Shown piece after piece: positions 7,399-14,890 of a stretch of 42,333 nucleotides of DNA. This DNA comes from a virus. The position numbers and the translations under genes are program-made. Positions within the stretch are counted from its first letter, which is position 1; every line of letters starts with the position of its first letter. The stretch is from the IMG/VR virus record IMGVR_UViG_3300017605_000093, positions 1-42,333 of that record. One strand, written 5' to 3'. Below the pieces are notes generated by a model that saw only the letters and a program-made list of their open reading frames with translations, was not told the DNA's origin and did no database searches.

Positions 7399-7731
7399 TC
7401 ACTCTCCTTTCGTTGGCGCATGCATCACGGGCGGATCGGCGTATAGCGGAACATCATCAGGCAGCACCTTGCACACGGTGACGGCCAGGAACTTGAACCG
7501 AGCCGGCCACTTGAGGCGCCCGCCGTCCGTGCGCTCCTTGTGTGGAGTCTCGCCGCGGTAGGCCCATTCACGCATCCACGCCACCGGGGAAGTGTCTGGC
7601 GCAGGCTGGGCCTCTGCCCGGCCAGCCTCCATGCCAGCGCGGAATATCGCATCCATCCATGCGCGCGGGTCTGCGCCCGCCGCATCTTTGTACGCTGCGC
7701 GTACGGCTGCGCGGATTTCTTCGTCTGTCAT
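7399..7731 (-). CDS. Hypothetical protein sharing an N-terminal module with the O-like protein, 110 aa
   Basis: It begins MTDEEIRAAVRAAY, then WMDAIFRAGMEAGRAEAQ. This is closely similar to the start of the protein at 4785-5321 (MTDAQIREAACAAF, EAVFRAGMAAGRAEAK). The rest differs and ends with DVPLYADPPV, a short motif common in small phage proteins. A helical docking or oligomerisation module used twice is a reasonable guess. TGA and the next ATG are one base apart. Confidence 0.6.
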   Translation of the reverse strand: MTDEEIRAAVRAAYKDAAGADPRAWMDAIFRAGMEAGRAEAQPAPDTSPVAWMREWAYRGETPHKERTDGGRLKWPARFKFLAVTVCKVLPDDVPLYADPPVMHAPTKGE

Positions 7732-8003
7732 GTCGTTCCTTCGGCTGGTGAGTTTGGCCAGTGGATAGGCGCCCATGCCACGATACCTCGGCCATGGACG
7801 CGATCAAACGGGTGCTCGTGGCCGTCTGCAAAGCATACGCGGCCGACCATGATGCGTCTCTGCTTGGTGGCTGGATGCTCAATCGCCAGCAGCACCGGCT
7901 CGCTTCTTCGGATCGCCGGCACGGGCTTGCCGGCTAGCTGTAGCGGCGTGTCGTCCACCTCGACCATGGGCGGCGGGGATGAGATTGGGTGCCAGTCGAT
8001 CAT
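7728..8003 (-). CDS. Small DUF551-like protein, 91 aa
   Basis: The start MIDWHPISSPPPM, selected by GGAG and an ATGA overlap, resembles the 'W.P.s..P' opening of small phage and prophage proteins in the DUF551 group. Further segments (PVLLAIEHPATKQRRIMVGRV, then IVAWAPIHWP) match the conserved 'V....G......ITHW.P' layout of that group. No function is established for the group. Confidence 0.6.
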   Translation of the reverse strand: MIDWHPISSPPPMVEVDDTPLQLAGKPVPAIRRSEPVLLAIEHPATKQRRIMVGRVCFADGHEHPFDRVHGRGIVAWAPIHWPNSPAEGTT

Positions 8004-8536
8004 TCCGGACTCCACGAAAATATTGATGCCAGTGCCGCATGCTCGCGCCACGCCTTGCCGCGCCGGATGTCTGCCACCATGTCTGGATGCACCCCCGTGC
8101 GCCCTGCAGTTTGCAGATCGGTAAATCCCTCTGCCACGAGGCGCCGGCACTCTCGCGCTTGCTCCATGGTGTTCTTGGCCGTTGCGCGGCCCCTGGCGCC
8201 ATTCGTGAGCGAAACCAAGGTGGATTGCGAGTGGCCCGACAGCCCCATCTTCTTGCGCTGTCGGTGCGCGTCTCCGCGCTTGCCGAGCGCAAGGCACTGC
8301 ACGCAGCGGTGATTGCAGCACTTACGATAGACGATCTTGCCGGGCGGTATCGGGCCCTTGGTGTGCTCCCACACCAACCGCGCCACCGGCAGGTTTTCCG
8401 TGCGGCCGTTGATGCGCAGCTTCAGGATGGGCGTCACCTTGCATCTGCCATTGCCGTACGGTCCGCGCCACTCCATGCATTCGCCCACCTCATCGCAGTT
8501 GGCGAGGATGGCCGCAAGGCTTGTTTTGTCGCTCAT
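8000..8536 (-). CDS. HNH endonuclease-like zinc-binding protein, 178 aa
   Basis: Residues about 15-90 follow the phage HNH-type layout: CMEWRGPYGNGR, then ARLVWEHTKGPIPPGKIVYRKCCNHRCVQC with clustered Cys/His for metal binding. The C-terminal third is a helix-turn-helix-like segment (ECRRLVAEGFTDLQTAGRTGVHPDMV shortened) resembling the DNA-binding modules of homing endonucleases. It could be a free-standing homing-type nuclease or a zinc DNA-binding protein; whether all catalytic His residues are present cannot be settled by eye. Confidence 0.6.
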   Translation of the reverse strand: MSDKTSLAAILANCDEVGECMEWRGPYGNGRCKVTPILKLRINGRTENLPVARLVWEHTKGPIPPGKIVYRKCCNHRCVQCLALGKRGDAHRQRKKMGLSGHSQSTLVSLTNGARGRATAKNTMEQARECRRLVAEGFTDLQTAGRTGVHPDMVADIRRGKAWREHAALASIFSWSPE

Positions 8537-8664
8537 GGCCGGCCCCAGGTCATCAGGCGGAGCTTGCGTGCCCCAATCCTTTCGGACTCTACTTGGCTAA
8601 ACAAACGACCCCATCGAAACGGACGGAACCGCATCAGCCGCAGGGCATAGAGTGCGCGCTTCAT
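8533..8664 (-). CDS. Small basic protein, 43 aa
   Basis: This short frame fills the gap between its neighbours exactly: its ATG overlaps the upstream stop and its stop overlaps the next ATG, both as ATGA. AAGGAG lies just upstream. The product begins MKRALYALRLMRFRPFRWGR and is very basic. The tight junctions argue for a real gene; function unknown. Confidence 0.55.
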   Translation of the reverse strand: MKRALYALRLMRFRPFRWGRLFSQVESERIGARKLRLMTWGRP

Positions 8665-8861
8665 GATGGCTCCTTAGATTCGGCGTCCAGGTTCTTCTGC
8701 AGCGCGGCCCGGCAGCCCTGCAGCTTGGCCATCGAATCCGGCCGGCCGAAATGCCATGCGCCAGAGAGCACGCAACTCTCAATCAGCCCCAGCCACACGC
8801 CAGCATCGACCGCCGCCGCTGCGAGATTTGCAGGCTCGCCATCTTGCCACTCCGGTGTCAT
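8661..8861 (-). CDS. Hypothetical protein, 66 aa
   Basis: Starts MTPEWQDGEP and contains a hydrophobic, partly helical middle (AVDAGVWLGLIESCVLSGAW), too polar to be a sure membrane span. It is flanked by a 1-nt gap upstream and an ATGA overlap downstream. Family not recognised. Confidence 0.55.
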   Translation of the reverse strand: MTPEWQDGEPANLAAAAVDAGVWLGLIESCVLSGAWHFGRPDSMAKLQGCRAALQKNLDAESKEPS

Positions 8862-8862
8862 G

Positions 8863-9138
8863 TCAGTCTCCCATCACAATATCGTATTCGTCGGCCGTGA
8901 ACGTCGCCTCGAAGCATTGCACATTGTGCGCGCCAAACTTGCGCAAAACTCTTGCGGCTGTTTCGGCCGATTGTTTCGTGGCGAACAGATCAATCTCGGT
9001 GCCACTGTCTATGATGGCAGACACCAGCCAGCCGCAGTGATGGCGCAGGTACTGAGCGCGGTTATCGCGCGCCGCTTTGGTCATCCGCCTGGCGCCTTCC
9101 AGTAGGTCGAATGCGGCGCGCTTCTGCTTCTCGTTCAC
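8863..9138 (-). CDS. First gene of the leftward operon, hypothetical, 91 aa
   Basis: A GTG start (MNEKQKRAAFDLLEGARRM) with GAAAGA upstream. The protein is helical at the N-terminus and alternating at the C-terminus. As the first gene after the divergent control region it is expected to be expressed early. It has no helix-turn-helix signature, so it does not look like a classic repressor. Confidence 0.6.
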   Translation of the reverse strand: MNEKQKRAAFDLLEGARRMTKAARDNRAQYLRHHCGWLVSAIIDSGTEIDLFATKQSAETAARVLRKFGAHNVQCFEATFTADEYDIVMGD

Positions 9139-9156
9139 TTCGGCATTCTTTCTGAT

Positions 9157-9176
9157 TGCAATAGCAGATTATTGCA
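9157..9176. promoter_or_regulatory. Operator-like inverted repeat 1
   Basis: TGCAATA-GCAGAT-TATTGCA: perfect 7-bp arms with a 6-nt spacer, about 20 bp before the first leftward gene. It overlaps the AT-rich stretch expected for that promoter's -10 element. Confidence 0.5.
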
Positions 9177-9224
9177 CCAGTGATCGCACAGCAGAATGGC
9201 TTTTGCTATCTGCTGGCGCGCAGT

Positions 9225-9243
9225 CGATTGAGTAAATCAATCG
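9225..9243. promoter_or_regulatory. Operator-like inverted repeat 2
   Basis: CGATTGA-GTAAA-TCAATCG: perfect 7-bp arms with a 5-nt spacer, on the rightward side of the divergent region. The half-site differs from repeat 1, so two different proteins may bind here. Confidence 0.5.
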
Positions 9244-9295
9244 CGTGGCGGCAGGTGGCGGCGGTACAGTATGAGCATCAACAACGGAGCACCCA

Positions 9296-9388
9296 ATGAA
9301 GCACAAGCAAGCTGTCAAGATTTCTCGCCTCGCTGCGTACGAACAGGCTGTAGTTCTCAGCGTTCAGTCAGCGTCACCGACAGCGTGA
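9296..9388 (+). CDS. Short leader peptide or small protein, 30 aa
   Basis: The ATG follows GGAG at a good distance (MKHKQAVKISRLAAYEQAVV...) and the frame ends in a GTGA junction with a possible start of the next gene. It is the first frame of the rightward operon. Small size lowers confidence. Confidence 0.4.
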   Translation: MKHKQAVKISRLAAYEQAVVLSVQSASPTA

Positions 9389-9402
9389 TCAAAGGCATCG
9401 AG

Positions 9403-9639
9403 ATGCAAACCAGCATCGGGCCGCTTTCCATCGTCTTGGACTCGTACAGCATCACCGCCTACGAGCCGGCCATGCGCGACGTGTACCGGGCCACCGTGAC
9501 CGATTCGCGCGGGCAGGTGCCGGACTTCTTCAAGGATTTCGACAGCGAGAACGAGCGGAACGTCTACGCCCGCAACTTCGAGCGCGACGACGAACGCTTC
9601 AATGTGGCCGTGTCGGAGTTCCAAGAGCGTACCGCTTGA
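9403..9639 (+). CDS. Hypothetical early protein, 78 aa
   Basis: Starts MQTSIGPLSIVLDSY; AAAGG 8 nt upstream favours this ATG over the GTG at 9385 or the frame's upstream ATG at 9271. The product is acidic, with a C-terminal segment rich in Asp, Glu, Arg and Asn. It precedes the recombination genes. Function unknown; a DNA-mimic or modulator role is speculation. Confidence 0.55.
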   Translation: MQTSIGPLSIVLDSYSITAYEPAMRDVYRATVTDSRGQVPDFFKDFDSENERNVYARNFERDDERFNVAVSEFQERTA

Positions 9640-9642
9640 GGC

Positions 9643-10539
9643 ATGACGACCATGAGCAACGAACTGACGCCGCAGCAGGGTGGCGCACTGGCGCTGCGGG
9701 ATGATGATCTACTGGCGGTGCTTCGGTCATCGCTGTACCCGGGCGCAGCAGACGACAGCATCCGCATGGTACTGGGCTACTGTCGTGCGGCCGGCCTGGA
9801 CCCGATGCAGAAGCCCGTGCACATCGTGCCCATGTGGGACGGCAAGGCCAAGCGCATGCGCGACGTGGTGATGCCAGGCATCGGGCTCTACCGAACGCAG
9901 GCCAGCCGCACCGGGCAGTATGTCGGCAAGAGCGAACCCGAGTTCGGCCCGATGCAGACGGAGGTGATCGGAGGTCAGAAGATCACCTTCCCTGAGTGGG
10001 CGAAGGTCACCGTGCGGCGCGCAGTCGGCGGTGTGGTGGCCGAGTTCTCTGCAACCGAATACTGGATGGAAAACTACGCCGTCAAGGGTGGGCCGGAAAA
10101 GTCCATCGCACCGAATGCCATGTGGACGAAGCGCCCACGCGGCCAGATCGCCAAGTGTGCGACGGCGCAGGCTTTGCGCGAGGCGTTCCCGGAGCTGGGT
10201 TCGCAAGCCACGGCCGAAGAGATGGAGGGGCGGGCGATCCAGCCGGCCGACGACGAGCAAGCCGGGCTTCAGGCGCGCGAGGAGCTTTCCGCATGGATCA
10301 TCGCGGCCCAGGCCACCACCACGGACGATGAGGCCGCGAAGGTGTGGCAGGCCGGTGGAAAGGCGCTGACGGCCGCCAAGGACCGCGCAGGATATGACGC
10401 GTTCAAGGCGGCGGTGGTTGCGCACAGGACCGCACTCAAGGCAGCACTCGACGAACGCACTGTCGAGGCTGATGCGACTCCTGTTGACGATGACTTCGTG
10501 CGCGCCATGGATGCCGCAGAGGGGAAGGCCGATGAGTGA
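9643..10539 (+). CDS. recT: RecT/Bet-family single-strand annealing protein, 298 aa
   Basis: RecT/Bet proteins coat resected 3' ends and anneal complementary strands. The segment from LAVLRSSLYPGAADDSIRM through YCRAAGLDPMQKPVHIVPMW and VVMPGIGLYRTQASRTG (about residues 25-95) is the conserved family core. WTKRPRGQIAKCATAQALREAFPEL (about 165-190) is the second hallmark. The acidic C-terminal 100 residues are variable, as in other members. Its stop overlaps the next gene, an exonuclease of the kind RecT partners with. Confidence 0.9.
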   Translation: MTTMSNELTPQQGGALALRDDDLLAVLRSSLYPGAADDSIRMVLGYCRAAGLDPMQKPVHIVPMWDGKAKRMRDVVMPGIGLYRTQASRTGQYVGKSEPEFGPMQTEVIGGQKITFPEWAKVTVRRAVGGVVAEFSATEYWMENYAVKGGPEKSIAPNAMWTKRPRGQIAKCATAQALREAFPELGSQATAEEMEGRAIQPADDEQAGLQAREELSAWIIAAQATTTDDEAAKVWQAGGKALTAAKDRAGYDAFKAAVVAHRTALKAALDERTVEADATPVDDDFVRAMDAAEGKADE

Positions 10540-11776
10540 CATCATGTTCCGCTGCTCATCCATCGGCAAGCTGATGGGCGACCCGATGAGCATCGCAGCC
10601 GAGTTTCGCACGCCAGAGGTTGATGCGATCATCGCCAGCAAGAAGCGCAGCGACGATGAGAAGGCGCTTATTGCACGGCTCAAGGCCGCGTCACTGTCCG
10701 ATACCGCGAAGTCGCACATCCGCCAGATGGCCGCGGAGGCGATCTTCGGCGTTGACTTCACGGTGCGCAGCCGTGAGATGGACAAGGGCACACAGTGCGA
10801 AGAGCACGGCATCGCGCTGTACAACAGCGTGTTTGGCAAGTCGCTCACCAAGAATACCGAGCGGCGGCGCGACGAATACCTGTGCGGCGAGGCCGACATG
10901 CCAGACGTTGATGAAGTGGTTGACATCAAGCTGGCGTGGTCGGTCGCAACATTCCCACTCAGCGAAGACGACATCGCCGAGACACAGAGAAACCTGTACG
11001 AGTGGCAACTTCGCGCGTACATGCGGCTGTGGAACAAGCCGCGCGGGCGCATCGCCTACTGCCTTGTCGATACGCCTGAAGACCTGTGCAAGTGGGAGGA
11101 CCCGCGCCTGCACATGGTCGGCCACATCCCTGACCACATGCGCGTGACAACGTGGGCTTATGAGAGGGATTACCTGCTTGAGGCCCTGATGATTGACAAG
11201 ATAAAACGGGCACGCGAATACTACTTGCGAGTAGTCAGACAGTTCCACGAAACACACATTCTCTTCATGGGGCACGGAATGGAATCACCAGCAAAACGAA
11301 ACGACGAAGCCGATCAAGATGCGGTGCGCGCAGAGGCGGCCCGGCTCGCTGCCATCGCGCAAGAGCAGGAGGAGCGCGATGCGAAGGTGGCGCAGGCTCT
11401 GGAGGATGAAATTACCGAGGCCGTCATTCGCGAAAGGGCGTCTCTTGCTGCGGAGCTTGGGTTGTCTACTCCGGCTGGGGACTCGATGCCGCTCATTCTG
11501 GAAGGTGAGCGCCCAGCGGATCCGCCCGGAGCGCGCCAGCGGTTTGATGCGCTGGTTGCCGAAGCGCCGGTCGCGCAGCCTGAGGAAGCCACGCTCAAGC
11601 TCGGCGATGTGTGCACTCGGATCGGCGTCGCCATGTCGGAAGCGTTCGTGGCCGAGACGCTGGGCGTGCCGCGACGTGTGCAGGGTGGGCGCGCGATCCT
11701 GTTCTACCCGAGCGACTACCCGCGCATCATCACCGCCTTCATCACCTACCTGGAGAAACTTCGTGCAAACGCATGA
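10532..11776 (+). CDS. YqaJ/lambda-exonuclease-type alkaline nuclease with extra C-terminal domain, 414 aa
   Basis: Degrades one strand from DNA ends so that RecT can load. The core (about residues 1-235) shows the family order: FRCSSIGKLM at the N-terminus, GTQCEEHGI (conserved Glu), GEADMPD (conserved Asp), VVDIKLAWS (the D-x-K active-site strand) and LYEWQLRAYMRLW (the Gln motif). Beyond it lie a charged helical linker (about 250-300) and a final domain (about 350-414: LKLGDVCTRIGVAMS, FYPSDYPRIITAFI). Standard YqaJ proteins end after the core, so this looks like a fusion. GAGGGGAAGG precedes the ATG inside the recT 3' end. Confidence 0.85.
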   Translation: MSDIMFRCSSIGKLMGDPMSIAAEFRTPEVDAIIASKKRSDDEKALIARLKAASLSDTAKSHIRQMAAEAIFGVDFTVRSREMDKGTQCEEHGIALYNSVFGKSLTKNTERRRDEYLCGEADMPDVDEVVDIKLAWSVATFPLSEDDIAETQRNLYEWQLRAYMRLWNKPRGRIAYCLVDTPEDLCKWEDPRLHMVGHIPDHMRVTTWAYERDYLLEALMIDKIKRAREYYLRVVRQFHETHILFMGHGMESPAKRNDEADQDAVRAEAARLAAIAQEQEERDAKVAQALEDEITEAVIRERASLAAELGLSTPAGDSMPLILEGERPADPPGARQRFDALVAEAPVAQPEEATLKLGDVCTRIGVAMSEAFVAETLGVPRRVQGGRAILFYPSDYPRIITAFITYLEKLRANA

Positions 11777-11981
11777 GATCAAAAACGTCGTCAGCGAGCG
11801 CAAAGAGGTGACCGGAGGCGTGATGACGTGGACGGACTGCCGCGGCGTCGAGCGCACCGACCACCTGCGCATCGTCTGGGGCGACATAGGTTGGGCACTT
11901 CCCGTGGGCAGGCAGACGGCAGTAAAGGAGGAGGCTTTGCGCGTCGCGGAGGACATCGCCAAGGCGCTGGCTGGGTACTGA
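11763..11981 (+). CDS. Hypothetical protein, 72 aa
   Basis: A GTG start with GGAG 9 nt upstream, inside the end of the exonuclease gene (14-nt overlap). The product (MQTHEIKNVVSERKEVTGGV...) is predominantly beta-prone with a helical end. It overlaps the next gene at TGATG. Function unknown. Confidence 0.55.
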   Translation: MQTHEIKNVVSERKEVTGGVMTWTDCRGVERTDHLRIVWGDIGWALPVGRQTAVKEEALRVAEDIAKALAGY

Positions 11982-12190
11982 TGCCAAGGCCGCAGCAGCC
12001 AGAAGCAGTGCGCGAGGCAATCGTTACGATGTACCTCGACGGGCTCACCGTGCGGCAGATTGTTGCGGTCGCAAAGGTGCGTGTGCCGATTGTTGATCAT
12101 GTGCTGCTTGAGGCGGGCCTGACGCGCGCAGACCGAGGCAAAAGACTGATGGAGTTTTGGACGGAGCAGTACGCAAAGATCAATGTTTGA
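11981..12190 (+). CDS. Small helix-turn-helix protein, 69 aa
   Basis: MPRPQQPEAVREAIVTMYLDG is followed by LTVRQIVAVAKVRVPIVDHV, which fits a transposase- or resolvase-type helix-turn-helix. Translation is coupled to the upstream gene (TGATG). As a small DNA-binding protein in the rightward operon it is the best candidate for a regulator of the phage operators; that is inference. Confidence 0.55.
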   Translation: MPRPQQPEAVREAIVTMYLDGLTVRQIVAVAKVRVPIVDHVLLEAGLTRADRGKRLMEFWTEQYAKINV

Positions 12191-12202
12191 CTTGGAGCAA
12201 TC

Positions 12203-12793
12203 ATGAGCGACAGACCTGTAGCAACCGACGCCCTGGCAACGCTGGGCACCATCATCGACGACACGCAGAAGCGTGATGCGATCCATCTGGCCGTGTCTCC
12301 CACGGTTGCTGGTGAGCGCCTGGAGCCTGGCGAGCATGTATTCATCCGTGACGGCAAAGCCTACGGAAGCACGGGGGCGACCAACGCGCCGCCACTGCTG
12401 GGGATCGTTGATCCGTTCCTCACGGAAAAGGTGAACACTGGGCAACGTTTCTGGCTCGTGATCTATCCGCGCGTCATCACGTCGTTGCGGCACGTGTGGG
12501 CGCACCCGGCATTCCCGGATGAAGCCGGCACAGGCGCCATGCCCGCACCAGACCGCGCGGCATCCGAGGCATGGCTGCAAGACTTCTGCGCGAAGTCGGA
12601 TTGCCCGGACTACTACACCGTGCTTGCCGCCGCGACGAATGGAAGATCGTCATGGGATGCGGATTACCTGCACTTCGATGGCCGTGACGCGCACGGAGAA
12701 ATCCCGCCTGAATTCTGGGATCACGTGGAAATCGTGACGGGCCAGAAGATCGACGGCAGCGCGCGAGCCAAATACTTCTCGTGCTCCTGCTGA
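12203..12793 (+). CDS. Conserved phage protein of unknown function, 196 aa
   Basis: The N-terminal half contains ERLEPGEHVFI and LLGIVDPFLTEKVNTGQRFWLVIYPRVITSLRHVW (longer motif at about residues 60-98), a recurring arrangement in phage proteins of unknown function. The C-terminal half includes WDADYLHFDGRDAHGEIPPEFWDHVE. GGAG precedes the ATG. It lies between recombination genes and may be an accessory of DNA metabolism. Confidence 0.6.
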   Translation: MSDRPVATDALATLGTIIDDTQKRDAIHLAVSPTVAGERLEPGEHVFIRDGKAYGSTGATNAPPLLGIVDPFLTEKVNTGQRFWLVIYPRVITSLRHVWAHPAFPDEAGTGAMPAPDRAASEAWLQDFCAKSDCPDYYTVLAAATNGRSSWDADYLHFDGRDAHGEIPPEFWDHVEIVTGQKIDGSARAKYFSCSC

Positions 12794-12794
12794 C

Positions 12795-13247
12795 ATGCGC
12801 CGCACCGGGTTCAAGCGCAAGACCATCGAGCGCGTGCGCACCGTCCATACGCCTGGAACGGGCCGCGGAGTGCACGCGATGGCCGGCGATGAGGTGGTCG
12901 CGGTGCCGAAGGATGCGCCCATCCGCTCGGAGCCGTATCGTAGGCTGGTGGCATCGCTGCCGTGCGACCGGTGCAAGGTGGCCGGCTACACGCAGGTATG
13001 CCATGCAGACGAAGGAAAAGGCGCCGGCATCAAATCGTCGGATCTGACATGCTACCCCGGCTGCGGACCGCGGTACAAAGCGCCAGGGTGTCACTACATG
13101 ATCGGATCAACCGGCATGCTGACGAAGGAAGGGCGCCGACAGTATGAGGCCGAGGCCGGCGCACGCACGCGGCTCAAGCTGCTTGTGATGGCGCAGGATG
13201 ATGCGAAGGTCGCCAAGGTGCTGCGCGATGTGGGGCTGCTGCCGTGA
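12795..13247 (+). CDS. HNH/zinc-finger nuclease-like protein (Ref/DUF968-like), 150 aa
   Basis: Residues about 52-105 carry PCDRCKVAG, then QVCHAD, then CYPGCGPRY and GCHYMIG. This series of Cys/His pairs resembles the zinc-binding HNH proteins in ninB-type recombination cassettes (DUF968 and the RecA-dependent Ref nuclease). The basic N-terminus (MRRTGFKRKTIERVRTV) suits DNA binding. It overlaps the NinB-like gene by GTGA, supporting a recombination role. Catalysis is not proven. Confidence 0.6.
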   Translation: MRRTGFKRKTIERVRTVHTPGTGRGVHAMAGDEVVAVPKDAPIRSEPYRRLVASLPCDRCKVAGYTQVCHADEGKGAGIKSSDLTCYPGCGPRYKAPGCHYMIGSTGMLTKEGRRQYEAEAGARTRLKLLVMAQDDAKVAKVLRDVGLLP

Positions 13248-13678
13248 GGATCAACGCTGTGCTCGCCAATGCCCACCAAGGCCATGAGAAATGGCGCGAG
13301 CTGTGGGGCCACGCCAAGGGCGCGCTACTGTCCGGGCAGAAGCTACGCGTCAGCCTCGTGTCCGACACGCGCAGCACGGCGCAGAACGCGCTGATGTGGT
13401 CGTGTCTGTCCGACGTGGCGCGGCAAATCGAATGGCACGGCCAGAAACTCGACGAAGAGGCGTGGAAGGACATGGCCACGGCCGCGCTGAAACGCCAGCG
13501 CGTCGTGCCAGGGATCGATGGCGGCTTCGTTGTGCTGGGCCAGCGCACCAGCAAAATGACGATTGCAGAGATGACGGAGTTGATAGATTTTTTGCATGCC
13601 TTTGGTGATGGCAAGGGCGTGCGATGGGCGCAAACATCACTGGGGCGCGATGTGTCTATCACTGAGCCTGTGCGATAG
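13244..13678 (+). CDS. ninB: NinB/Orf-family recombination mediator, 144 aa
   Basis: Lambda Orf (NinB) binds single-stranded DNA and SSB and replaces RecFOR in phage recombination. RVSLVSDTRSTAQNALMWSCLSDVARQIEWHG (longer motif at about residues 33-65), DEEAWKDMATAAL and TSKMTIAEMTELIDFLHAFG are the diagnostic NinB segments, and the length is typical. It starts with GTG in a GTGA junction. Confidence 0.85.
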   Translation: MRINAVLANAHQGHEKWRELWGHAKGALLSGQKLRVSLVSDTRSTAQNALMWSCLSDVARQIEWHGQKLDEEAWKDMATAALKRQRVVPGIDGGFVVLGQRTSKMTIAEMTELIDFLHAFGDGKGVRWAQTSLGRDVSITEPVR

Positions 13679-13716
13679 TATTTCCCGACTGGCGCCCGCG
13701 AAGTTCGGAGCCCATA

Positions 13717-13890
13717 ATGATGACTCTTGCTAGGACGATTGGCACTCTGAAGACATCGCACAGGAGTCAGTCATGTAATCACCAACTGTTCACTTTCACG
13801 GGCGACCAAGCGACTTTCTGTTTTGCGATCCGCCGCGCCACCACTGTAGGCGGCCGCCCCACCCAACACACCGGAGTACACGCATGCTGA
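13717..13890 (+). CDS. Possible small protein, 57 aa
   Basis: This frame occupies the otherwise empty gap after ninB. CGGAG stands 7-8 nt before the ATG, and its stop overlaps the start of the next gene. The product starts MMTLARTIGTLKTSHR and continues CNHQLFTFTGDQATFCFAIR. No family recognised. The gap could instead be an internal promoter region. Confidence 0.4.
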   Translation: MMTLARTIGTLKTSHRSQSCNHQLFTFTGDQATFCFAIRRATTVGGRPTQHTGVHAC

Positions 13891-14648
13891 ACAAACCATC
13901 TCCACGCCTCCAGATTCTGCGCGCCGAGATTGCGCGTAATTCTGTCGATCTGTCTTGCGAGCGCATCATGTACGCGGCGAGCGCGCACCACCCGCGTGTG
14001 AGTCGTGCGTTGCCGCCAGTCGCCGACGACATGCCGTTGCCGCCGAGCTATGACGAGGATCTGGCCGACTGGCTAAAGAGCCTGGACAAGAAGGCCGCGC
14101 CGCTTGGCGATCTGCAGAAGGCGATCACGCACGCCCAGCCGAGCGCATCCGCATGGCGCCGCGGGACTGACATCCCGGTGGCCGAGCGCGTGGGGCTGTG
14201 GCATCACCGCGCTCCTGGAGCGGATACATTGGTCGAGCGCGCAACGGATTGCAGGCAGCTCGGATGGTATTGGGACACGGAATATTGTCCGGCAGCCGCT
14301 GGTGTTGAGCGAGGCGACCCCTACGACGAATCCCGCTATGCCACCGCAAGCCTGGCGCCCAGTTGCAGGAGGTGTGGCATCATGAAGTACCAGCGGTCAC
14401 TTCACGACGCATTCGGAAACAAGGCCGTAGCAGTCAAGGCCCGTCGGGCTGCGTTCGAGGTTTCTGACCGCGCTGACAGAGAGGCAGCCAGAATGATCTG
14501 CGATTTGAAGATGGTGGCGAAGCAGCTTCGCATCTACGAAGCTCATCACAGGGCCAAGGGAACCGTTGAGAACGATGCGAAGGACGACGTGAACGAGATG
14601 TTGGCGGCGCGGTGCGAGGAAACTATCAAACTGGTGGAGGCCGAATGA
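13884..14648 (+). CDS. Hypothetical protein, 254 aa
   Basis: CCGGAG precedes the ATG. The first 70 residues are basic-helical (PRLQILRAEIARNSVDLSCE); the middle (about 95-175) is Gly/Pro/Trp/Cys-rich and looks irregular (LGWYWDTEYCPAAAGVERGD, then SCRRCG). From about residue 170 a charged helical domain follows (MKYQRSLHDAFGNKAVAVKA...). The change in character suggests two fused modules or a frameshift in the middle. ATGA junction downstream. Confidence 0.5.
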   Translation: MLNKPSPRLQILRAEIARNSVDLSCERIMYAASAHHPRVSRALPPVADDMPLPPSYDEDLADWLKSLDKKAAPLGDLQKAITHAQPSASAWRRGTDIPVAERVGLWHHRAPGADTLVERATDCRQLGWYWDTEYCPAAAGVERGDPYDESRYATASLAPSCRRCGIMKYQRSLHDAFGNKAVAVKARRAAFEVSDRADREAARMICDLKMVAKQLRIYEAHHRAKGTVENDAKDDVNEMLAARCEETIKLVEAE

Positions 14649-14890
14649 GCGCAGAAGGCATGCCGCCGCTGCCGCCACCCAGCATTGAGTCGCGGCAAAC
14701 AGACTCCGTGATGCGGTCACTCGTGGTCCACTCGTACGACGCAAATGACATGCGCGCCTACGGCCGACTCGTGGCGCAGGCGTGCGCCGGGATTTGCCGC
14801 GACATGGCTTGCGGAGGCTCGGCGTTCAACAGCGCGGCGATGGCAATCGAAGCAGCGATACGCAAGCGGTTCAACCTGGAGCAGCCATGA
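14645..14890 (+). CDS. Hypothetical protein, 81 aa
   Basis: Starts MSAEGMPPLPPPSIE and ends in a helical segment (AMAIEAAIRKRFNLEQP). GGAGG lies upstream and ATGA junctions are found on both sides. Many phages carry a similar 'YA...E.AI...F' small protein, without known function. Confidence 0.55.
   Translation: MSAEGMPPLPPPSIESRQTDSVMRSLVVHSYDANDMRAYGRLVAQACAGICRDMACGGSAFNSAAMAIEAAIRKRFNLEQP

Larger units (their letters stand above)
9139..9295. promoter_or_regulatory. Divergent early control region
   Basis: The two early operons diverge from these 157 bp, which hold two perfect inverted repeats and local AT-rich stretches suited to -10 elements. By position this corresponds to the control region of lambdoid phages. 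No repressor gene flanks it. Confidence 0.6.

Noticed and set aside
9727-11052. 441-codon open frame opposite recT and the exonuclease
   Set aside because: Both sense genes have clear family motifs; the antisense frame has none and lacks a ribosome binding site.
11285-12580. 431-codon minus-strand frame
   Set aside because: It lies over four well-joined plus-strand genes with coupled starts; composition is that of a shadow frame.
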